Assembly (NCBI GenBank): GCA_026874595.1
Contig: CM049317.1
Coordinates: forward strand, 1,357,108 to 1,421,107
From: Sipunculus nudus
Taxonomy: Eukaryota > Annelida > Sipuncula > Golfingiida > Sipunculidae
Direction of reading: 5' to 3'
Length of the DNA: 64,000 nt
Positions 51,501 through 62,815 of the stretch are shown here, in pieces. The notes beneath the pieces are model-generated. The model searched no databases, was not told the origin of the DNA, and was given only the letters and a program-made list of their open reading frames with translations. The translations under genes were made by a program, and so were the position numbers. Each line of letters begins with the position of its first letter. The first letter of the stretch is position 1.

Positions 51501-53769
51501 CTTTTTTAACCTGATACTGATAATAAATTATGGAGACAAGCATAAACAAAACCAAATGCAAACCTTTGTTACGGAATATACAGCTGGAAATGTTAACATT
51601 ATTTGAAATTACATTTGCTAAGTGTATTAACAAAGCAAGTTTTAAAATTTGTATTTGTACATATGTGCTTGACAAAGTCCTTTGTGGTGTTATCAGACAG
51701 CTAAGAAATATCATATAAATGAAACATCTCACATCTCTATGCACAATGGGGCTGCCCTACTTTTTTTTTATTCTCTTCAAAAATACAACAACAATGTTTA
51801 GAAACATTTCTCAAAGAGATCGTTAGTAAGCAATCAGCTGGTTCAATGATACTCAGTAAGGAATTAACAAACAAAAATGTATACAATAAAATATAATATG
51901 AAGAGCTCTTAAAATCTTATCAAAGAGTTACCTAGTCGACCGGTGTATCTCCATTCATGATGCCTGAGTCCCACCCACAGTTTGACACAGGGCCTCCTGT
52001 TGTTTCTGTACCAGACTCTGGTCAGATTGGCCATGGCTTCCTCCGATCTGATCACGGCCAGCTCCAGTCCGTCGTCCTGACACTTCTGTCTGGCGGCGTA
52101 CCAGTTACTGACTGAGCACTGATACACGTACGAATGAGGCTGCATGTCCACACACTCAACGTGAGATATACCAAGGTCTGAGCAGGTACCGTCTACATTA
52201 AAGAGGACATAAACATTCACAACATCATACACGGTAAGAGGTTAAGGTCAAAACAATCAAATCTAGAACAATTATCTGCGCATATTTCTGTATATATTTA
52301 TTTCCAATTATGGATTAAGACCCCACTTATAACTTTTTTAACTATACAAAGATTGACAATAGATATAAACTATCTAGAAATGCACATTTATTCACATGCA
52401 TTTAGATATCAGTTTACAATTATATCCATTATGAATATCATGAAATTATGTTAAAGTATATTTTTTAAAAGGAAATTCTGACCTTTATAGAAATTCTGAC
52501 CTTTATAGAAAGGCAAAGTGTTGAATTTCCTCTTCTAAATTATTTGTTTGTTAAAATAAAGATTAATTCCTTAAAGATAAATATTATGTATGATAGTATG
52601 TTGTTCATGTAAAACAAATAATTACATACGCGGAATCTGACAGAGGAATCCCAGGTGGATAGAACAGTCGTCCATCTCCAGCGTGGCGTCTCTGAGATGA
52701 AGAATGCCACAGTTCATGTAGTCAGGCCACTTTTGTGAAGCCAGGTCCTTCCCTGTCAAAATTGAACCAGTGACGTTCCATATATAATATTAAATATTAG
52801 AGGTATAAAGGGCCGGGTGAATCCGGAACTACATTTCGTTAAGCAGAACCAAATACCGAAAATGAAAACCATGCACTTCCACCTGAATGTTCATATATTA
52901 TAAATATGCTTATATTACATATATACATCGTGTGTGTATGATAATGTATTTTGTTCTAATGATTTTCATATATTACCGACGGGTTGGTTGTCCAGCCACA
53001 TCCAGATGGGGAAGCTCTCTTTGTGCATCCCCAGCCACACCTGCTGTATATTGTTGTTAGTCATTGTCCTTGAAACAACCGACTGCTCATCGGCGGTGTC
53101 ATACGTCGGCAGGCTGGACCTACTTGTTACGTTAATTCTCTCGCATGCTTCTAGTGCTTGATCCTTGGTCAATCTCTGGTCCAACAGGTTTGTTGAAATG
53201 CGTGTTACGTCACCTTTAAGAAGGTGGACATAATGCTACAGTATAGTATTATCGTCACCAGTACGGTTATCCCCTGTCAGTCATCCAGGCATTTACATTG
53301 CAAACAGTAAATTACACATACATTTACTATCCATGACAATAAACCCTTCCTGAACATCTATATAATTATATTTAAACTTATATTTGACGAAAAATTCGGT
53401 AAGCCAATTAACGTCCTTTCTTCTTCTGCCCCCCTGTCTGTGAAGTCGTATTCTTTGTGGTATAGTCACTCTTCAATCCGTGTGTATGCACGTGTGTGTA
53501 TATTTGTGCATTGTGCCGACATCAACACTAACCAGATAACCACCAGTTTGCTTTTCTCTACACGAACCTGTAAGACATGTATACATCTGAACTGCTACCA
53601 CGGACTGCAGGTGTAATATTTACATGGTACATATACACTGACCAGTAAATCGTCTATCATGATTAAACACTCGTCTTAACATCAATCAAAAACACTAACC
53701 GTGAGACGGCCGCCATATTAATAGCAAGAAAAACAGGGAAACGCAGTTCGGAATATTGGCTGGCGCCAT
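44794..53769 (-). CDS. Gene C: CTLD-CTLD-TM receptor with cytoplasmic ZU5-UPA module
   Basis: Inferred exons, 5' to 3': 53769-53700 (signal peptide, VSLFFLLLIWRPSHG), 53213-52977 and 52752-52630 (CTLD1), 52192-51932 and 51348-51199 (CTLD2), 48871-48749 (stalk rich in Thr/Pro/Ser), 47786-47686 (TM, LYFLVLVAAVVLIFTLLKRK), 47502-46642, 46336-46184, 45284-45075, 44841-44794. Ectodomain junctions are phase 1; the TM exon leaves in phase 0 and all later junctions are phase 0. Total 778 residues, in frame throughout. CTLD1 has VWLGMHKESFPIWMWLDNQP and LGFLC; CTLD2 has NWYAARQKCQDDGLELAVI, LWVGL and HWGSGEPSQSGNC. EPS replaces EPN and WKT replaces WND, so calcium-dependent sugar binding is doubtful. 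Residues ~470-570 are ZU5 (SSGGALRVSG...LLKVPEEAVAEGEE) and ~600-763 UPA-like. The plan resembles UNC5 receptors, but with lectin-like domains and no death domain. Likely a signalling receptor; ligand unknown. Confidence 0.82.
48473..48527. repeat. (TA)n microsatellite in gene C intron
   Basis: About 55 bp of alternating AT between the stalk and TM exons of gene C. Confidence 0.97.
49790..50710. repeat. Diverged direct duplication in gene C intron
   Basis: 49790-50065 and 50470-50710 are related in order and orientation. Shared blocks include ttgctga..atttgtagagggttag, cctttgtcccc.gt.t..agc, ttgttctgccact.gc and catgaaacg. It may be two copies of one mobile element in the 2.3-kb intron between the CTLD2 and stalk exons. 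Confidence 0.7.
51199..53213 (-). other. Gene C ectodomain CTLD exons
   Basis: CTLD1 is split over exons of 237 and 123 bp, CTLD2 over 261 and 150 bp. In gene A the second CTLD begins with a 237-bp exon and CTLD1 ends with a 123-bp exon, also phase 1. Each domain is thus split at the same place, just after the W(I/V/L)G(L/I/M) strand region. CTLD1 of C is longer at its N-terminus than CTLD1 of A or B but also lacks a complete set of early cysteines. Confidence 0.8.
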
Positions 53770-56339
53770 TTTGTGTCAGCGGAATTACCTCATGAATGAA
53801 TACCCACCGTATAAACACAGGTATACAGGTATGAACAGCCACCTGATATAGAATCTTTGAGCTACGCACTGCAAATACACTTTGATATCGAGTACAAGTC
53901 AAACATAGAGATAACAGAATCGTTAGCATATGCGTGATTTATTTTATTTTAACAGTAAGGCCTTCAGTTGTAAAATAGGACATCACACTTCAGTGGTTCT
54001 ATTTGAGGACGCGCACGTCAAGTCTTATCCTGCTGTGTATTCGTAGTATGTTGTAATGTCTGATACTTGTTAGGTGATACTAGTTCATTTCTTTCAGACT
54101 AACGCCGGTCCAGTACGTCGAGCTAAAACAGAAAAAAAGCTGAGTTGATGGATGTTAAAATTTTGAGACTGATGCAGTTTTAAGCTCGATAGCGAGAAGA
54201 GTAATTCTTTAAGTTTCATTTAGTTAACAGGAAACTCTGCACTCTGTGTCCACTAGTTATTTCCCGGGCAAGTATATTACTTCTGTAGTGGCTGATCTTC
54301 AAATTGTACCACATTTCCACTTTAAAGATTTTTTGTTCACTATTATTTATACTTAAAAGCTGTATATCATGTGTTCATGAAGCATATGGATTCCAACTAT
54401 ATGCCCAACATAACCGACACAGACTTTATCTTAGACAGACATTTTTATAAATGGATCTGTTTATTGCTATAAAGTAAACAATTGAAAAATATATATATAT
54501 ATAAATTTAGAATCAGTAAAATAAATTAATACTGATTATGGAACAAATTTCTATAACTAAGATGGTTAAAATTATATAAATTAGAAGTACTGATTATGTT
54601 CTCGCCGAACATATAGACTTTTTTTAATTTCCTATATGATGCAAGCAAGTGTAAATTATAATGCCTATGGTCGAGTGCTGACGAATAGTTTTTAGGTGAG
54701 GCAAGCCGTTGACATTCCTGGTGAGGACATTCCTGAGTCCAAATGTAGCAGAAGGAAACGTGGGCGCCTGGCTATGACAGACGCTGCAGGGACATTGAAC
54801 ACATTTCGGAGACACAAGTATGTGATAAATTGTATACACCTATCTTTCTGAATTAACCACAGGATAAATATATAGACGGCCTTTCTACAGCAAAGTAACA
54901 ATAAATATGGCTAATTAAATCCTCTGACTGCCTTGTGTCTAATTTTGGGCAACAATTATTTGATTAAAAACACAGGCGTAAAAATAACCCAAATGATAAC
55001 GACTTTATTTCTAGCCTATTCATTTATATCTAGGGCAAGAATTTAAATAATTAAAGAAGCTTTTGGTTATTCATTACATTGTACCTGTTGTACCTGTTAT
55101 GAATTGTACCTGTACAATGTAAAGCAAGAATATCTGCTTAGGTTAAAATCTTGTATTGGTGACACCAAGCACAGCGTAGGCACACAAATAGGATTCCTGT
55201 CAGCCCAAAGCTACCTAAAGATAGTGTCATAAAAGCTGTCTGTTCAATAAGATGACTGCAATGTCACGTTTGGGAGAAGTGTGTCACTTCGTCTAAAGGT
55301 TTGCGACTCGAGTGTTGACAAATGAAGCAAAGTCGAGGACTTTGATTATAAAAGTAGGTGTATGGCGGGTATTGATGACACTGCTTACACGGCACGCAAA
55401 ATAACAGAGGCCCGGGGGGGGGGGGGCTTTCACGGGTGTCACATAAATATAAAATGCTCCATAAATTCTCTTGGTCTATGCAGCAACTAAATGTCCTGGA
55501 TAGTGGTTTGATTCTTTTTTTTATTATAAAGAATTAAAATGAAACTTTGAAAAGCATATCTTACTGATAATAGGAAAATATAAACAAGGCAAAACTTCTT
55601 TTCTTTAAGTAGAATTACTAAAGCATGCAGGCTGGGTTAAGAAAGTACAGTTTCACAGATAATTGCATATTTCTTTATATTTGCCTGAACCGATTACTAA
55701 TCGATCATTGATCGGTTTGCTTAAACCGATGGTCGATTATGAAAAAGGAACCCAATCCCACCACTCATACCAACCTGACCTTACCAGTTACCACGGCTAA
55801 TTAGCCTGGTGCATGAGCAGATGTAACCTTGGACAAACTTACTCAGCAGAACTATAAAGTGGGTAGTGTTTCCACAAGCTGTTCATATAATCAGGTCTGA
55901 GGATAGACTATTACAGCTTTTTCCATGTAATAGTAATAGTAATAGACTCAAAAATATCAGCTGTAATAGTAAAAGTAATAGAAACAGAAGGCAAAGTAAT
56001 AGAGTAATACATATTACTTTCTATTATTTCCTGTGAGCCCCTTGATCATGAAGCATATCAGCAAATAATGCTGAACATACTCAGTTCCTGTCCAGTAATT
56101 GCCCAGGATATGCCTATTGTGGAAGCAAGCATGGGCCAGCTGCCACATTGCTGGTGACAACTGGTGCTAATTACATAAGAGTACTGGACAGAGTAGGTCC
56201 CAGCCAAATAAGTTACCTGGCACAATCTGACCTTTGATTAGTAAACCATGGATAAACAGAGGCATGTTTGATGTTAAATAGTGTAGGCTATTATTATTTT
56301 TACATGTACATCTTGTCTCACATCCATCAATCCAAATGC
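53770..56339. other. Upstream region of gene C; no gene recognised
   Basis: About 2.5 kb upstream of the gene C start codon, with a 13-G run at 55414-55426 and a short AATAGT-rich patch near 55930-56000. Open frames are short and without domain content. Confidence 0.45.
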
Positions 56340-56369
56340 TCTGTATTCAAAATAATTAAAAAAAAAATA

Positions 56370-56540
56370 CATGTACTTGACTAGTACTTTAAATGTACTT
56401 GATTTTTCAAGTACATTTTTTAGCAAGTACAAGTACAGTACAAGTACTGTACTTGGTAAAAAGTATAAGTACAGGCCAAGTACTGAAAATATTGTACTTG
56501 AGTACAAGTACCAAGTAGAAGTACATGTACTTGACCCAAG
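56370..56540. repeat. Palindrome-rich AAGTAC/GTACTTG block
   Basis: About 170 bp in which AAGTAC and its complement GTACTT recur many times in both orientations (caagtacaagtacagtacaa, gtacttgagtacaagtacca), so long hairpins can form. The motif is the same as in the array at 25110-25345. It is flanked by ordinary AT-rich sequence. Confidence 0.8.
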
Positions 56541-57399
56541 CCTGATCTGAGGTCAGGCCATGAGAGGTGCTGTAAAAACTGACTATATTTACATCCTCCT
56601 CCAGCCATATAAGGGGCAATAAACACAAGATTTATAGGCATTCTGACGCAGTTCGGTAAACTCTATTTTCAGAGGGCCAAAATGGCACTATCATAACTTT
56701 ATATCTAGGTTCCATTTGTTTGACCTGTATAAAACAGTTGCCATGATATCATCGTTTCGTTTCTCTTCTCAGCCAGTGTCATATATTGGATGTTCGTTAT
56801 ATAGGTGCAGTGGTAACCAGAGGTACATAGTAAAATCAAAGAGTATGTTCACTTACGGCGTTAAACTAATTAAACTATTATTTGTTTCACTTGAAATTCC
56901 TAAATTGTCGTCGTAAAATGGTTCACCGTGTTGGGAACGATGCTAACAGACAATTATTGTGGACAACGTAACCTAAAGGGCGGAGAGGAAACTAAATCAA
57001 AGGAAAATTTCTTGATGGTAAGTTTCCGCATGTAGCCGATTGTAATTTTACCATATCAATAGCTGTGAAAATATTATGAAATGGCAGAAGAAATAGCATT
57101 ATTCGATAACAGATTCCTAGAGTCATAAGATGCTTCAAATTCCGTTCTCGGCATGAAATTGACATGTCTTGGGTTTATATATGTGTATAAAGGTATTAGA
57201 TGTTTTTTTTTTCTGCAGGACTGGCATTGGGTATGAGCATAGATAGCATAAACATACCACAACATTTCCATGTATGTACAGGTCATGCATATATCAAATA
57301 AGACAGCTGTGTGCAAAGTTTTAAAACAATTCCTATCTGATGGAGTACTGGAAATGGACACTGATATTTTGCCATTTACATGGTATGATATGATATGAC

Positions 57400-57830
57400 T
57401 GAGGAGTTCATTTATAAAGCGCAAATGATATATGTTTCTATGAGCTGATACAGAGGGTTAAGAAAATAATTGTGTTTTAGGATCACGCTTAAATGAACCA
57501 AGTTTTGCACCCGCTTTGGCAGTGTCCGTAAGGAATTCCAGGCGATGACAGAATACTTGAAAAGTTGTCTGACACCGTATATATTATGAGAGTGAGGTGC
57601 ACAGACCTGTAAGCATCAGAAGAACGAAGAGAATATTCAACAAACAGCTGACCCAAATACAGTGGATAAAGGCTGTCATTCAGTGCTTTGTACACCTGTG
57701 TGAGGGCTTTAAAGACTGACCCCTGTGGCACTCTAACAGTGAGCTGGGCTGCATCCGAAAGTACACAACTGAGGTTGACACGGTTAGTACGAAAGGTGAG
57801 ATATAACTTGCACCAGTCAAGTGCCAATCC
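57400..57830 (-). mobile_element. Degenerate, internally deleted LINE (CR1/Jockey-type) relic
   Basis: On the minus strand the frame from 57827 reads VNLSCVLSDAAQLTVRVPQGSV, the RT block of CR1/Jockey-like elements (S/D..QL..GVPQGSVLGP). It then continues directly as QVYKALNDSLYPLYLGQLFV and YSLRSSD, which belong to the far C-terminus. A frameshift follows, then VRQLFKYSVIAWNSLRTLP. The catalytic YADD part is missing, so a deletion joined the two. Not a functional gene. Confidence 0.72.
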
Positions 57831-57949
57831 CCGAATGCCAACCTCCTCAACTGGTCTCTTAATTAGAATTCATGGTCTAATGCATGATTCTGCTGTGATT
57901 GGTAAAATGTTAATGGCCTATAAGCAGTGTATGTACGTCCACTGACACA

Positions 57950-59890
57950 TAAAACCCATGACACTGCTCGCAGGATATTGACATATTTTATAAGTATTTT
58001 ATGTTTCGGTATTCTACCATGATGGAATTCCATAAGAACAGTACACGTCTGGATTGAATTGTTTGTCTGTTTCTGTATGAAATTTTAATATGGTGTGTTT
58101 CACATGCAGGCTCGTTAATATGGGGGATCGGATGGTGGGAAGGGGGTTAAGTATTACAGACTTCGGTTCCATTTATGAGTTTACTACGAATTTTATTTAT
58201 CCAGTATTAGAATTTACTTAAACTTTAAACATATCTTATTTTATAAAACCTTATAATAAATTGTAATATTTGAAATGTGTTTCTGTATGTATATATATAT
58301 ATATATATATTAATGTGTCCCACAGATGTTAAAAAGGTATATATATATATGTGTGTGTGTATATATATGTTGGTATGTGTCTGCAAACTAATCCCCCACC
58401 ACGGAAGAAATATAATCGCCACTATTCACATAATTTTTTATCTCAGAATCATCCACGAACACATTAGGCAAATAACACTGATCCTAAGACATTGACACAT
58501 TGCTAAGGCGAGATACATACCCTGCTCGTAGGGCATTCACTCAGCATATGCATTTAGTCATACATTTGTTTTACACAGGAAGTCATGCCTTAACAATGAA
58601 TGAAGTAATTGTACGGGCTTTGACTTGCTTCACGTAAATCCATTGAATTTGTATTCAGTGATGTGCGGCTGAAAAGAGATGTCTCCACAGGTGCAAAACT
58701 AAAATGTTTCCCTTACCGATTTTTACAACAATACTCCGAGAAACACCGAACATCATGATTAAATTATGATTAAATGAGTACAACCGAAATCCTATGTCCT
58801 TTGAAATTTAAACAGTTGTATGGACTACATCTGTAAAGTATATAACACTTATGTTAGTAAGTAACGAATGTTTAGAGTATTTATTTATCTTTGTATTTAT
58901 TATTGAGTATATTTGTCACACCTCTAATGGTACACCTCTAATGTTACCTGATATGAAATTTATGAGGATTTTAACAGAACCTGTTGGCATATTAAATTTG
59001 AACATCCCAGGTCTACGATTAACGAGTTCGGTCCTTTATCACACTAAGTCTTCCGTCAACAAGAAATCCAGAGATTTTACATACACCTTGTGCAAAAATA
59101 GTCGCAAGAGTGAGGATCGAGGCATATAAGGTATACTGAAATCATACTCTCAGAAGAAGTGCAATCAATTTGAAGAGTTGTAAAAAAACTCGCGTTTGCG
59201 GTGGTCAAGATCAAGTTTTTGACCTGGAAAGATCGCGGACTATATGTAATCCCAGGATCATTTAGGATTTTATCGATGAAAAATTAGAAAGACCAGGTGT
59301 TATCGTCAGGATGCATTGTCCTGATAATGGACGGGCCTGATACTAACTTGCATACCATTTATCATTCTGTTCGGACTAATATCGCATGTTTATATACCTT
59401 GCATTATATGGTACGATAAAAAAGGCGTTTCTTCCATATAATTTCGGTTTGCGACCATCTTAAAATTGACGCTGTTGTGTAAGACCAATAAAAGTTTAAC
59501 ATTAATATTCATCAACAGAATCATATAATCACTATAACCCTGTATTACAACTTACATTTATTTTTTTATGAGAGCCGAAACAGTAGGTATTTGTTGACTT
59601 TTATTGATCTTTAATAAATGAAATATATAAAATCATATGAATCTGAGCCAAATGAATACTAGTTACAGGATTTTTGGCATCTTATAAATATTCAAAGTAA
59701 ATCTTAATTTGTTTGTCTGATTCACTTGCCCCTTAAACATTGTAATCTCAATATGATACGTACAAGCCAAAAATATCTTACAAAACTGTTGTTCAATAGA
59801 CACGACAGAGAAAGCCATGCTGCTTATAATCAAAGAGTTCTCATTCGGCTGATCATATAATATATGCGTCTTTTTGTCCTGCACTTATTT
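57950..59890. other. AT-rich intergenic region, no gene recognised
   Basis: Contains a small (TA)n/(TG)n patch at 58288-58370. Short open frames lack splice or domain support. Confidence 0.45.
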
Positions 59891-60026
<136 letters not shown>

Positions 60027-60099
60027 CACTGATTTGTATAATTTCATATAGTTTTACCCATGCCCGTCATTACGTCATTTCGAAATCAAACAGTTAAAC

Positions 60100-61640
60100 G
60101 GACTTTTTTTCGCAATGCATGCAGCCATTGGCCTGATTTTTGGTGTGTGGGCAGATAATGACCAGTTACAGATCTAGTTTGCGTTTTGTCCCCGTTGACT
60201 TACTTTTGACTGTTTGACGGTACCCTAACATATAAATTCTATGAAAAATATAAATTTTCATAACAAGTGCACGTGTACGGACTTTTTTTTTCGCAATGCC
60301 TGCAGATATTGACCTGATTTTTTTATGTGTAAGTAGATAGTGACTAGTTACAGATTGAGTTTGCGTTTCGTCCAAGTTGACCTACTTTTGACAGTTTTAC
60401 GGCTCCTGAACATAGAAAATTTCATGAAAAATAGAAATTTTCATGACAAATATACATGTACGGATTTTTTTCGCAATGCCTGCAAATACGGGCCTGATTG
60501 TTGGTACGTGGGCAGATAACAACCAGCTACAGATCGGGTTTGTGTTTTGTCCCAGTTGACCTATTTTTACCGTTTAACTGCTCCTGAACATAGAAAGTTT
60601 CATGAAAAATTGAAATTTTCATAACAAATGCATATGTACGGATGTTTTCTGCAATGCCTGCAGATATTGCCCTGATTTTTTATGTGTGGGTAGATAATGA
60701 CCAGTTACAGATCGAGTTCGCGTTTCGTCCCAGTTGACCTATTTTGTTTGTTTTACGGCTCCTAAACATTGATAATCTCATGAAAATAGCAATTTTCATG
60801 ACAAATGTAAATGTACAGCCTTTTTTAGCCCTCAGCTCATAGGCTGATGGGCTATTGTCGTCATCCAAGCTGTCCGTCTGTCCGTCCGTCCGTCTTTCCT
60901 TTCGGCGTCCGTCCGTCCGTCTTGCGTCCCTTAACTTTTACCTTGTGAGCGGGATATCTCTAAAAGGATTCATCGTTGGAATTATATTTCATAATTGAAG
61001 ATGTATATCGATAAAATCTCGGTCAAGTTCAAAGATGGGTGACCTAGACCCATATTTCTACATTTTATAGCTGATTATAGGAAAACTCTCAGAAACTTAT
61101 ATCTCAGGAACCATCGGGTGGATTTTCACAAAACTTACTATGGTCATTTGGAATGATGGTCTGTTCGTGCTGCACAATTTTGGTAGCACCACCTACAATT
61201 TCTGATTTTTAATGAATTTTTATCGGATTTTTCAATTTTGGCCTTTTGTGCAGGATATCTTCAAAGGTATTCAACACAGGAACTTCATTTCTTCAGTTCT
61301 GCATATCATTGCATGATATTAACACAATCTTGGTCAAGTTCAAAGATGGGTGATCTTGACCTACTTTTCAAGATTAGAGAGCTTAGTATAGAAAAAAAAT
61401 TAGGAGCTTATTTCTCAAGAAACATTTGGTGGATTGTTATGAAACATGGTACATACACTCCAATTTAAATTTATAACTGATTATCAGCTTTTGCTAATAT
61501 TCTGGTTTCGCAATGCAATGCTTACAGATACTGGCCTAATGTTTGGTCTGTGGGCGCATAATGACCACTTACAGATCGAGTTCGCGTTTCTTCCCAGTTG
61601 ACCTACTTTTAACCATACGACACCTCCTGAACTTAAACAA
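60100..61640. repeat. ~180-bp tandem repeat, four copies plus a displaced fifth
   Basis: Unit landmarks recur: cgcaatgc at 60111, 60292, 60472, ~60650 and again at 61509, each followed by cctgat(t), a wgataatgacc-like block, cagatc.agtt and gttgac(c/t)tactttt. Spacing is 178-181 bp for the first four. The fifth copy is displaced by about 675 bp of other sequence (60830-61505). Confidence 0.9.
60830..61505. mobile_element. Probable insertion splitting the ~180-bp array
   Basis: Foreign sequence begins tagccctcagctcataggct and contains gggctattgtcgtc followed by CCGT repeats. It then holds two related halves, each with caagttcaaagatgggtga. From general experience, similar CCGTCCGTC-rich dispersed repeats are common in bivalve DNA. 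No terminal repeats or long open frame were seen. Confidence 0.65.
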
Positions 61641-62296
61641 AAATTACAGAATTTAACGAATATTTCTAATTTGCCCAAGGCGGGGACATTCGCGTCGTCC
61701 TTACACATCTAGTTCTCAATTCTGAAATAAAATTTTGTGACGTCAGTTCTGTAAGGGCCAAGTTTAAAATCCATAACACCTTGTGCTCATATTTACATAC
61801 ACATCCCTTATATCCATCAATGAATAAAATGCATTATTCCATATCAGAGCAAATGCAAATTAAATAAAAAAACAAAAACCCTTAACGATCTAAATGCCGC
61901 GGCCTTGAATTTCACCGAACCAATCGTTGAAGGACTTGTTAACATTTTATGACAAATTTGCATTTTCAGTTAATTATGGAACTGTGAACAGTTTGTACAA
62001 CGTTTGTATGTGTACTTGTTTACTTGTACCTGTATTTAAGCCTTTAAAACGCAATGCTGCAGTTCATTCATCTCGGGAACGTTTCTACTTCAAAGATGTA
62101 AAGAAAATAATGTTCTGTGTTTTAATATTGACCAAAAAAAACGCATTGAAATCATCTGAGTAGATAATATGACCTAATAACATAAGATCACGTAGTCGTG
62201 ACGGGCATAATTTTTGTTACGGAGATTAAAAAATCAGAACCTGTAACACCAGGCAGCGTGAAATGTCTAGAGGAATGAATAAATGAGTCAGTGTTT
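61641..62296. other. Intergenic, no gene recognised
   Basis: AT-rich sequence; nothing recognised beyond short chance open frames. Confidence 0.4.
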
Positions 62297-62815
62297 TTTT
62301 GTTAACAAATAATTATAATTTATTCTTAAAACAATCCTAACATTATAGTACACTAAATCAATACAATTACACAGTATAAAACATAAAATGTTCCGTACCA
62401 GAGTGCCCGGATCTTAGGCTTTGATTCTGGATACCACCACTGTCACAGCTCAACAGGTCCTTTAAAACCTATAATCCACGTAGATAGTAATAATCCAAAG
62501 GCAAAAGGGAGACAGTCCGTATCAAATCTGCATTAAGTCCGTTAAATATCTGACACCACTGCTGTCATCGGTATCGGTGAGGTCCACAAACTGACGAGAA
62601 GGTATCACTCTAGGTGCTCGCTGGATTTTCCCTTTCACAGCCCCTAATATATAGCTTCTCACCCGAAAATTCTAGAAATGGAAAATTCCCAAAGAACAAT
62701 ACAAACGCACATAAACAGACCTGAAACATCTAGAACAAAAAAGAAGGCTGTGTCTCCACGCTTCAACCCCCACACGGGAGCCAGCGCCCAACAAGTGAGG
62801 TTCCCTTAGCAACAA
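62297..62815 (-). mobile_element. Dispersed ~520-bp element, copy 2
   Basis: Second copy of the element at 23775-24300, in the same orientation, roughly 80% identical by eye with a few small indels (for example near 62365 and 62575). Both ends coincide with those of copy 1: an A-rich end on the minus strand, and the gcgcccaacaag(c/t)gaggttcc region at the other side. No coding potential seen. Confidence 0.8.

Noticed and set aside
52934-53161. Plus-strand open frame over CTLD1 of gene C
   Set aside because: Antisense shadow of the 52977-53213 exon.
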